Below, piece after piece: positions 57,524 to 64,000 of a stretch of DNA of 64,000 bases (position 1 is its first letter; every line of letters begins with the position of its first letter). This stretch comes from Campylobacter sp. CCUG 57310 (lineage in GTDB: Bacteria > Campylobacterota > Campylobacteria > Campylobacterales > Campylobacteraceae): the NCBI RefSeq assembly GCF_013201975.1, contig NZ_CP053845.1, positions 1 through 64,000 of the forward strand, read 5' to 3'. A model generated the notes under the pieces. The model was given only the letters and a program-made list of their open reading frames with translations, was not told where the DNA came from and searched no databases. The position numbers and the translations under genes were made by a program.

Positions 57524-57871
57524 TTATTTAGTCGGTGCTATAGGTGCAGCAGGAGCACTTGGTGCGACAGGCGCGGCTGGAGTTGCGCTAGGAGCCGGAA
57601 CTGTGATGTTTTTCGTATCTACGCTATCAATTAGCGATTTTTTTGTTTGAGTGTTGTAAGTGTAACCTAAGGCAAGCGTGTTTAAGATGAAAATAACGCC
57701 GACTACAAAGGTAAATTTAGCCAAAAATCCCGCAGGCCCTTTTGCGCCAAATAAGCTTTCGTTACTTCCGCTGTATGCGCCAAGTCCGATTGAAGAGCTC
57801 TTTTGAAGCAAGACGGCTACGGTTAAAATTGCCGCTAAAACGAATTGTAAAACCAAAAAGAATGAACTCAC
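57524..57871 (-). CDS. secG: Preprotein translocase subunit SecG
   Basis: Small partner of SecY. Two hydrophobic helices (LVLQFVLAAILTVAVLLQ and FTFVVGVIFILNTLALGY) flank the conserved SSSIGLGAYSGSNESLFGAKGPAGFLAK segment. The C-terminal 25 residues form an Ala/Pro repeat tail (APSAPAAPIAPTK), common in this class. 115 residues. Confidence 0.95.
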   Translation of the reverse strand: MSSFFLVLQFVLAAILTVAVLLQKSSSIGLGAYSGSNESLFGAKGPAGFLAKFTFVVGVIFILNTLALGYTYNTQTKKSLIDSVDTKNITVPAPSATPAAPVAPSAPAAPIAPTK

Positions 57872-57934
57872 AAAAAATCCTTTAAATTTGAAAATAATTA
57901 GTAGCGATTATACTAAAAAAGTTTTAAAAATTCT

Positions 57935-58324
57935 CTAAATTTCTTTTTCGATTTCGTAAAGATCGTATCTGATAGATTTGAAAATTTCCGAATTTGTAGC
58001 ATCGATAAGCTTAAAGCATTCCTCTAAAACCCTTGCACTCTCTTGTGCGCGTTTTAAATTTGCTATTTGTAGATCCGCTAAATTTGCTCTATCAAATTCG
58101 CTTTTTACGCTTGGTTTTAGCACATCGTTTTTAGCGTCTCGAAATTTTATAAATTCGCTTGAGTCGATTTTGGCTTTGTGTCTGAGTGTTTTGATTTTAG
58201 AAGAGAGGACAAAGTCGTCAAAGACATATCTTCTGATGTCCTCAACGACTCTTAAACCCTCTTTGAGTCTATTTAAATTTGCGTCAATTACTCTGTAAAT
58301 ACGCTCATTTAAATCGCCGCTCAT
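57935..58324 (-). CDS. ThiD2-like domain protein
   Basis: 129 residues resembling the N-terminal ThiD2 domain that some bacteria fuse to thiamine-phosphate synthase ThiE; ThiD2 acts as an alternative HMP-phosphate kinase. The family opening YRVIDANLNRLKEGLRVVED is clear, and the helical SSKIKTLRHKAKI and RAQESARVLEECFKL parts fit. Here it stands alone with no thi gene nearby, and its stop codes lead into secG. Coupled to the upstream BI-1 gene. Confidence 0.78.
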   Translation of the reverse strand: MSGDLNERIYRVIDANLNRLKEGLRVVEDIRRYVFDDFVLSSKIKTLRHKAKIDSSEFIKFRDAKNDVLKPSVKSEFDRANLADLQIANLKRAQESARVLEECFKLIDATNSEIFKSIRYDLYEIEKEI

Positions 58325-58325
58325 T

Positions 58326-59030
58326 TTACTCTCTATTTAGAATTCCTAAAATTTGAAGCAGTGAAGTAAATAGATTTACAAAGTCAAGATATAGTGCAAC
58401 CGCTCCTTCTATCGGAGTTTCGTAGTTGCCGCGAATGATATTTTGCGTATCATAAAGGATATACGCACTAAATAAAATCGCGCTTACGCTTGAGATAACA
58501 AGCTGAAAAATCGGGCTTTTGAAAAATAGATTCATAATAGCCGCTACTATCACTACGATAAGCGTGATGAAGAGCATTTTGCCCATAGCTGTAAAATCTC
58601 TTTTTGTATTCATCGCAAACACGCTTAATGCACCGAATGCAACAGTCGTAAGCGTAAATGCTTGAGCCACTATGCTAGCGCCGCCAGGCATTGCTAAAAC
58701 CGAAGCTAGAAGCGGAGTAAGCGTAAGACCGCTAACAAACGTAAATGCAAAAAGCAATACTAAATTTAATCCCGCTTTGCGTTTAGCCGCCATAAGACCG
58801 AATAAAAGCCCCAGTTCAACTACGACAAGACCGATGAATAGAGGTAAATTTCCTATAAACATATGCGCTATGCCAAGACCGACATATGCTCCAACGCTTG
58901 CTGCTAGAAGTGAAGCGGCAAACAGCTGGTAAGTCTGCTTGATAAACGTGCTAAGCGAGCTTTGCGAATACTCTCTCGCCAACTCTTGTTCGTGTGAGTT
59001 TGCATAATTTCTATTGTATAAACTCATCAA
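58326..59030 (-). CDS. Bax inhibitor-1/YccA-family membrane protein
   Basis: 234 residues with seven hydrophobic helices. The last helices (FSAYILYDTQNIIRGNYETPIEGAVALYLDFVNLFTSLLQIL, positions about 182-224) carry the D-x-Q and D-x-x-N pattern of the TMBIM family, which form pH-sensitive cation channels or leak pores. One base before the ThiD2-like gene. Start at 59030 (MMSLYNRN). Confidence 0.93.
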   Translation of the reverse strand: MMSLYNRNYANSHEQELAREYSQSSLSTFIKQTYQLFAASLLAASVGAYVGLGIAHMFIGNLPLFIGLVVVELGLLFGLMAAKRKAGLNLVLLFAFTFVSGLTLTPLLASVLAMPGGASIVAQAFTLTTVAFGALSVFAMNTKRDFTAMGKMLFITLIVVIVAAIMNLFFKSPIFQLVISSVSAILFSAYILYDTQNIIRGNYETPIEGAVALYLDFVNLFTSLLQILGILNRE

Positions 59031-59153
59031 TTCTCCTTATGTAATTTTTTATAAATTTATCCAAAAAATAGTAAATAAAGTATAAAAGATTTTTTAAAAC
59101 CACCAAAAAATGTTATTTCACAAGCCGTTAACCAACCTTGAGAGCGTTTTTGA

Positions 59154-59159
59154 TATAAT
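59154..59159 (+). promoter_or_regulatory. -10 element of the carbonic anhydrase gene
   Basis: TATAAT, 27 bp before the ATG, preceded by TTTTTGA; typical strong -10 of Campylobacter sigma-70 promoters. Confidence 0.6.
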
Positions 59160-59186
59160 TTTAAAAAATAAAATTTCGGAGTAGCG

Positions 59187-59822
59187 ATGGAGGCACTTTT
59201 AGACGGCGCTGTTAAATTCATGGAAGAGGGCTTTTTAGAGCACAAAGAGCTGTTTGAAAGTCTTGGACAAAAGCAAATTCCACATACTCTTTTTGTAGGC
59301 TGTATCGACTCGCGAGTGGTGCCGAATTTGATCACAAATACAATGCCCGGCGATCTTGTCGTGGTGCGAAATATTGCAAATATAATTCCTCCTTACAGAA
59401 CCAGTCAGGAGTATCTGGCTACGACTTCGGCGATCGAGTACGCCTTGCAAACGCTAAATGTCGAAAACGTAATCATCTGCGGACACAGCAACTGCGGAGG
59501 ATGTGCGGCGCTTTATCTTGACGAGAGTAAATTTAAAAATACGCCAAACGTTAAAAGATGGCTAAATTTGCTTGATCCGATTAAAAAGAGAGTCGAAGGG
59601 TTTTTGCCTGATCCTAAAGATAGCGCAAGGAGAGAGTGGCTAACAGAGAGATTAAACGTCATAAATTCTTATGAAAATTTGCTTACTTATCCTGATGTAA
59701 AAGCAAAATTTAGAGACGGAAGTCTTAAAATTTATGTGTGGCACTATATCATAGAAACGGGCGAAATTTATAACTATAACGTAGTTTCAAAGAGTTTTAG
59801 ATTACTTGGAGTTGATAGATGA
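59187..59822 (+). CDS. Beta-class carbonic anhydrase
   Basis: Interconverts CO2 and bicarbonate. The zinc ligands are Cys in GCIDSRVVPN, His and Cys in IICGHSNCGGC, and the dyad Asp-Arg is in CIDSR. 211 residues. Important to capnophilic Campylobacter. Its stop overlaps the mscS start by 4 bp (ATGA). Confidence 0.96.
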   Translation: MEALLDGAVKFMEEGFLEHKELFESLGQKQIPHTLFVGCIDSRVVPNLITNTMPGDLVVVRNIANIIPPYRTSQEYLATTSAIEYALQTLNVENVIICGHSNCGGCAALYLDESKFKNTPNVKRWLNLLDPIKKRVEGFLPDPKDSARREWLTERLNVINSYENLLTYPDVKAKFRDGSLKIYVWHYIIETGEIYNYNVVSKSFRLLGVDR

Positions 59823-61696
59823 AAAAGATGATTTTGGCTATTTTTAGTTTTATTATCCTGCCTTTAAATTTAATAGCAGTAGAGCTTGATGATGTCGATA
59901 TAGTCGTTATCGTAAGGCAAATTGACAAGATAAATAATCAAATAGCCTTAGTAAAGGCTCAAGCAACCGATAAAAACGAAACCGCCGATGCAAATAGTCT
60001 TTTTAAAGGAATTTTGATAAAGAAAAATCAGCTTTTGGATCAAATTCCGTCATTGCTTATGCAGACTAAATTTAGCCAAGAGGAGCTGGATAAATTTCAA
60101 AGAGAAAAATCGCTACTTGAAGCCAAGGTAAAAAAGCTCAAAAATAACTCAAACAAACGCTCTTATATACAAAGTGCCGTTGGGTTGGTTAAAATGAATA
60201 TAGATGAAATTTTTTATAGTTCGGTTTTAAACTTTGAAAAGCTGTTTAAAGAGCGTGCTAAAACTGCCAAGATAAGAACGGCTATTGAAGAGGCTTTGCT
60301 AAATTTGCAAACCAGCGTTTATGCAAGCACTAAAGAGATAAAAGATATCGCCGGAGTTGAGATTGTAGAGGAGTCGTCAAGCCTTTTTGAAGGGATAAGT
60401 TTACATCAAAAAACTTTTGAGGAAATTTTGATATACCTTAAAGATAATGCTGAACTAATAACGTCAAATTATGTATTTTCGGAACTAAATTTAAAAACGG
60501 CGATAGATTTTGTGAATGATAAAATCCCTTTTAGTCTTAAGGGAGTTAATTTTGGCAAGATAGTGATTATACTTTTTGTATTTTTGTTTTTTATATCATT
60601 TACGAGAATTTTATCCAAGATCACTTCGGCTCTCTTGCTGAAGCTTTTTTTTAAGGGCAATCAAGCTGCCGCAACAGAAGATAAAATCATAAACATCATC
60701 AAAAGACCGATGCTGTTTATACTGGCTCTTTACGCTTTTGATATCTGCGCATCGATAGTTTATTATCCGCTTGCGGTACCGTTAAAATTTGCTAACTATT
60801 TGTCCGTTGTTTTTATAATCGCTTTTACTTGGCTTATCTTAAGCGTTTTGAGTGGATACGGCATAGTCTTTATCAGCGAGATAACTAAAAAAAGCGGACG
60901 CAAAGAGGTTATAAATCTGATTCTTAAGATAATTTATTTTATCATCGTCGTAATAGCGCTTTTGGCCATACTAAGCCGCCTTGGCTTTAACGTAAGTGCG
61001 ATCATAGCATCTCTTGGTATCGGCGGTCTTGCAGTTGCTTTGGCGGCTAAAGACATACTTGCGAATTTCTTCGCTTCGGTCATGCTTTTGTTTGACAATT
61101 CGTTTTCGCAAGGCGACTGGATAGTGTGCGGAGACATCGAAGGAACGGTGGTTGAGATAGGGCTTAGAAAAACGACTGTGAGAACATTTGACAATGCGCT
61201 TATCTTTGTGCCGAATTTAAAACTGGCTAGCGATCCTATTAGAAATTGGAATAGACGCCGTTTGGGTAGGCGAATAAGGATGAACGTGGGGCTTGAATAC
61301 GGCGCGACTTCCGCTCAGGTGAAAAAATGTGCAGATGATATAAGAAATATGCTTTTAAGCCATCCGGATATAGCAAAACCTGAAGATCTTGGCTCAAACA
61401 GCATTCATAGCTCTTTGCTGTATAGGCAAAATATGGTTTCGATTGACGATTTGGCAGGGTACAAGACGAATTTATTTGTAGTGGTCGACGAATTTGCCGA
61501 TAGCAGTATAAATATCATGATATATTGCTTTTCAAAAAGCATTATTTGGGGTGAATTTTTAGCGGTTAAGCAAGATGTGATGTTAAAAATCATGGATATA
61601 GTCGAGGCGAACGGACTTAGCTTTGCGTTCCCTAGCCAAAGCGTATATCTTGAAAATTTAAAAGACATAGATAAAACATTAAAGGAGTTATCATGA
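59819..61696 (+). CDS. MscS-family mechanosensitive channel
   Basis: Large (625-residue) MscS homologue. Signal peptide/hydrophobic start, a coiled-coil periplasmic part (about 25-220), several membrane helices, and the MscS pore helix SIGGLAVALAAKDILANFFASVML-type sequence (GIGGLAVALAAKDIL) followed by the beta domain with GDWIVCGDIEGTVVEIGLRKTTVRTFDN. Protects against osmotic downshock. Coupled to carbonic anhydrase and to a 50-residue acidic ORF by ATGA overlaps. Confidence 0.95.
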   Translation: MKKMILAIFSFIILPLNLIAVELDDVDIVVIVRQIDKINNQIALVKAQATDKNETADANSLFKGILIKKNQLLDQIPSLLMQTKFSQEELDKFQREKSLLEAKVKKLKNNSNKRSYIQSAVGLVKMNIDEIFYSSVLNFEKLFKERAKTAKIRTAIEEALLNLQTSVYASTKEIKDIAGVEIVEESSSLFEGISLHQKTFEEILIYLKDNAELITSNYVFSELNLKTAIDFVNDKIPFSLKGVNFGKIVIILFVFLFFISFTRILSKITSALLLKLFFKGNQAAATEDKIINIIKRPMLFILALYAFDICASIVYYPLAVPLKFANYLSVVFIIAFTWLILSVLSGYGIVFISEITKKSGRKEVINLILKIIYFIIVVIALLAILSRLGFNVSAIIASLGIGGLAVALAAKDILANFFASVMLLFDNSFSQGDWIVCGDIEGTVVEIGLRKTTVRTFDNALIFVPNLKLASDPIRNWNRRRLGRRIRMNVGLEYGATSAQVKKCADDIRNMLLSHPDIAKPEDLGSNSIHSSLLYRQNMVSIDDLAGYKTNLFVVVDEFADSSINIMIYCFSKSIIWGEFLAVKQDVMLKIMDIVEANGLSFAFPSQSVYLENLKDIDKTLKELS

Positions 61697-61845
61697 TGGG
61701 TGATGAATTTGAATACGAAGATGAAGAGATAGAAGACTATGCCGAATACGACGACGAGAGCGACACTAACGGCTATAATTACAACTACGACGAAAACGAC
61801 TATAGCTATGAATACGAAGATGAAGAAGATAGCTACGAGATGTAG
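61693..61845 (+). CDS. 50-aa extremely acidic, tyrosine-rich protein
   Basis: Starts in an ATGA overlap with the mscS stop, with AAAGGAG seven bases upstream. The product has 24 Asp/Glu and 10 Tyr in 50 residues and no Lys, Arg or His at all, giving a charge near -24. Short repeats such as EYEDEE (7-12 and 40-45) and NYNY (29-32) are visible. No cysteines or hydrophobic segment. It is probably disordered; cation binding or interaction with the positively charged channel vestibule is speculative. Omitted by length-filtered gene finding. Confidence 0.75.
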   Translation: MMGDEFEYEDEEIEDYAEYDDESDTNGYNYNYDENDYSYEYEDEEDSYEM

Positions 61846-62104
61846 CTTGAGGTTTGTCTTTGCCTAATTTAACCGCTTTAAATTTTATCGTTTAAAAGGC
61901 TAAATTTATGCTTGCAGTAGAGTTTAAATTTATGCCTTTTTCTTTATATCAATAACTTTAAAATTTCCTGTAAATTTTTAAATCGCTTAATGTCTGCACT
62001 AAATTTTACTTATATAAATTTGCTAATAATCTTTGCTTTAATATCATAAAAAGATAAGAGAGAAGGGGGTGGTAGGTCGGATATATTTTCCGACCTAGTA
62101 AATT
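61846..62104. other. Intergenic region between the acidic ORF and dctM
   Basis: 259 bp, A+T-rich, no ORF. A hairpin at its right end (62073-62097) can end both transcription units. Confidence 0.45.
62073..62097. terminator. Hairpin between convergent units
   Basis: TAGGTCGGA/TCCGACCTA, a 9-bp perfect stem with a 7-nt A/T loop, eight bases after the dctM stop (minus strand). No long T-run on either side. Confidence 0.6.
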
Positions 62105-63388
62105 TTAATTTCCATACATCAAATTTGGAAGCCAGAGTGAAATTTCCGGAATGTATGTGATGAGTATAAGCCCTATAAATAGTGTAAGCGTCCAAGGCAA
62201 GCAAGCCATGATGACATCTTTTAGATTCATACCAGTTAGTCCGCTTGCGACAAATAGATTAAGCCCAACAGGCGGCGTGATCATGCCTATCTCCATGTTT
62301 ACGATCAGCACGATACCAAAGTGGATCGGATCTATGCCAAGTTGAAGCGCGATAGGAAGCAACAGCGGAACCATGATCATAACCACGCTTGAAGGCTCCA
62401 TAAACTGACCCATGATGAAAAGGATAATGTTTACGAAGATTAAAAATCCGATTTTGCCGATATTTGCACCAAGTATAGCGTCTGCTATGGCTTGTGGAAT
62501 TTGCTCGCTTGTAAGCAAGTAGGCAAACACAACCGCGTTTGTGATGATGAAAAATATCATCGCTGTAGTCATCGCAGAGTCAAGGCAGATACTCCAAAGA
62601 TCTTTTATCTTAATATCCCTATAAACAAAAAGTGAGATAAACAGCGCATATACGGCACTTGCAGCCGCAGCTTCGGTAGGAGTAAAGATTCCTCCGTAAA
62701 TTCCGCCGATTACGACAACTATGATAAGTAGAGCCCAAAACGCTTTGCTAAATTTTTTGATTCTCTCACCCATAGGCTCAGGAGTGCCCGCTGTAAATCC
62801 AAGTCTCTTTGCTCCAAAGTAGGTTTGCGCTAGCATCATACTTCCAAGAAGCATACCCGGGATAACACCAGCCATAAATAGCTTGCCGATACTTACTTCA
62901 GCCGTTACACCATAAACGATCATAACGACTGAAGGCGGGATGAGGATTCCCAAAGAGCCGGCAGTTGCGATACCGCCAACCGCGTAAGAAGGTGGGTAAC
63001 CTGCCTCTTTTATCGCAGCAAACATAATGGAGCCGATAGCAACAACCGTAGCAGGAGAGCTTCCGCTAACTGCGGCAAAAATTATACAAGCAAATATCGC
63101 ACTCATAGGAAGTCCGCCGGGGAGGTGTCCTACCATAGACTTTGCAAAGTCGATAATTCTTCTAGCCGAGCCACCCTTGCTTAGCAAATTTCCTGCCAAG
63201 ATAAACATAGGAATCGCCATTAGAGAGAATTTGTTGATACCGTCAAATATAAGCTGAGGTATAGTTGCTACATCAAGATCGGTAAAAAACAGCATCGTAA
63301 GAACAGTGCTTGCTCCAAGAGAGATAGCTACGGGAACGCCGATAAGCATAAGTCCAAATAGACATATAAATAAAAATGCTATAGTCAT
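62105..63388 (-). CDS. dctM: TRAP transporter large permease (DctM)
   Basis: 427 residues with about 12 hydrophobic helices. IPMFILAGNLLSKGG, LPGGLPMSAIFACIIFAAVSGSSPATV and GILIPPSVVMIVYG are characteristic of DctM; ITPPVGLNLFVASGLTG marks the second repeat. Carries organic acids (C4-dicarboxylate-like or sialic acid-type substrates) together with DctQ and DctP; the real substrate is unknown. Confidence 0.95.
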   Translation of the reverse strand: MTIAFLFICLFGLMLIGVPVAISLGASTVLTMLFFTDLDVATIPQLIFDGINKFSLMAIPMFILAGNLLSKGGSARRIIDFAKSMVGHLPGGLPMSAIFACIIFAAVSGSSPATVVAIGSIMFAAIKEAGYPPSYAVGGIATAGSLGILIPPSVVMIVYGVTAEVSIGKLFMAGVIPGMLLGSMMLAQTYFGAKRLGFTAGTPEPMGERIKKFSKAFWALLIIVVVIGGIYGGIFTPTEAAAASAVYALFISLFVYRDIKIKDLWSICLDSAMTTAMIFFIITNAVVFAYLLTSEQIPQAIADAILGANIGKIGFLIFVNIILFIMGQFMEPSSVVMIMVPLLLPIALQLGIDPIHFGIVLIVNMEIGMITPPVGLNLFVASGLTGMNLKDVIMACLPWTLTLFIGLILITYIPEISLWLPNLMYGN

Positions 63389-63397
63389 GTTGTGTCC

Positions 63398-63940
63398 TTA
63401 TTTCTTAACAACTGAGTCGTGTATCATCTCTGCCTCGGCATTTCTGATAACTTTGTCCGCAGGAGTCTTTGATATCTCTATGATCTTTTCACCTGCTCTA
63501 TAGCTGGCTCCTAAGAATGCTATAGGAAGCACTAGCATAGGTATCCACTGGGGCATATTTAGATCCACACTCATAAATTCAAGCTCGTGTAAAATTTGTA
63601 GATACTGAATGCTGTAAACCACTATAAAAATCAAAAAAGCGGTCGTTAAAACGCTTGAAAATATAAGATACATCTTTGCCAGTTGAGGAGGAAATTTCTC
63701 TATAAGAATAGTAACTGATATATGTATGCCCTTTTTAAACCCGTATGCCGCTGCAAAAAAAGCAGACCATATAAATAGATAATTAGTAGCCTCTCCCGCC
63801 CAGGAAAAGCCACTATTAAACACATATCGCATTACGACGTTAACGAAGGCAAGCAGCGTCCCCGCTACTATGCCTACCACGGCTATCGTCTTGTTTACAG
63901 AAGCGATGCCGATATCTAAAATTTCAAAGAATCTCTGCAT
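63398..63940 (-). CDS. dctQ: TRAP transporter small permease (DctQ)
   Basis: 180 residues, four hydrophobic helices. The family pattern FNSGFSWAGEATNYLFIWSAFFAAAYGFKKGIHISV is clear. Nine bases upstream of dctM on the same strand. Confidence 0.93.
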   Translation of the reverse strand: MQRFFEILDIGIASVNKTIAVVGIVAGTLLAFVNVVMRYVFNSGFSWAGEATNYLFIWSAFFAAAYGFKKGIHISVTILIEKFPPQLAKMYLIFSSVLTTAFLIFIVVYSIQYLQILHELEFMSVDLNMPQWIPMLVLPIAFLGASYRAGEKIIEISKTPADKVIRNAEAEMIHDSVVKK

Positions 63941-63951
63941 TACAAGAGCCT

Positions 63952-64000
63952 ATTTTGTATTTATAGTTTTTTCGATTAGGTCTTGTCCTATGACTTTATA
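63952..64000 (-). CDS. End of a gene upstream of dctQ, probably dctP (partial)
   Basis: The last 15 codons of an ORF running off the window edge: KVIGQDLIEKTINTK, then TAG at 63952-63954. Position before dctQ and the C-terminal form of a solute-binding protein suggest the TRAP periplasmic binding protein DctP; only the tail is visible. Confidence 0.7.

Overview
The window is a chromosomal segment of a Campylobacter species. It opens at base 1 on the TTG start codon of dnaA and runs dnaA-dnaN-gyrB, with Helicobacter/Campylobacter-type DnaA boxes between dnaA and dnaN. Several things point to this genus: A+T-rich coding, frequent 'aaattt'-type codon runs, an spc ribosomal operon without rpmD, the type of the S14 protein, a short-type QueF and the TMAO/S-oxide reductase pair. 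The base composition and gene content look more like the concisus/mucosalis/curvus group than C. jejuni, but the species cannot be fixed from this sequence.

Layout. 1-6.2 kb: replication start (dnaA, oriC-like spacer, dnaN, gyrB) and a degenerate GGDEF-EAL protein. 6.2-16.4 kb: housekeeping genes (queF with an unusual basic tail, an HD-domain protein, the 4.5S SRP RNA on the minus strand, nrdG with a tiny glycyl-radical-like partner, tpx, a cyclase-family hydrolase, two transporters, rnhB, an ATPase). 16.4-20.26 kb: an inserted, visibly A+T-richer cassette. It encodes a 37-residue Cys-containing cationic peptide, a hairpin, a radical SAM/SPASM peptide maturase and a UvrA-family double ABC ATPase. 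It sits directly in front of the ribosomal promoter, next to the 3' stump of a broken gene and between two similar palindromes. 20.3-34.5 kb: the S10-spc-alpha ribosomal superoperon (rpsJ to rplQ, with secY, map, infA and rpoA), interrupted by an odd hairpin-rich spacer between rpsH and rplF. 34.6-38.2 kb: a NitT/TauT-type ABC importer translationally coupled to a miniature [FeFe]-hydrogenase-like protein. 38.3-46 kb: nfu-like gene, murE, panD, ebfC, PDZ protein, prenyl synthase, tkt, uppP. 46-47.7 kb: a broken ClbS/DfsB-family gene and a split cytosolic chemoreceptor. 48-52 kb: tRNA-Ser, tRNA-Met, and a cytochrome c/molybdopterin S/N-oxide reductase pair. 52.4-62 kb: methyltransferase, RDD protein, pyrE, frr, polysaccharide deacetylase, secG, ThiD2-like protein, Bax-inhibitor-1 family protein, beta carbonic anhydrase, MscS and a tiny extremely acidic Tyr-rich protein. 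62-64 kb: a TRAP transporter (dctM, dctQ, end of dctP).

The best candidate for an undescribed system is the 16.5-20.2 kb cassette, which reads as a compact RiPP locus. A strong promoter and Shine-Dalgarno drive a short precursor ending in Cys. A hairpin then lowers expression of the maturase, and the maturase overlaps (ATGA) a UvrA-like ATPase that appears to lack a full UvrB-binding domain. By analogy with DrrC-type UvrA paralogues, the ATPase could protect DNA or a DNA-bound target from the modified cationic peptide; this is inference. Second-rank novelties are the hydrogenase-like mini-protein that keeps the four cysteines expected to bind the H-cluster cubane, the autonomous 52-residue NrdD glycyl-radical-like tail overlapping nrdG, and the 50-residue acidic protein overlapping the MscS gene.
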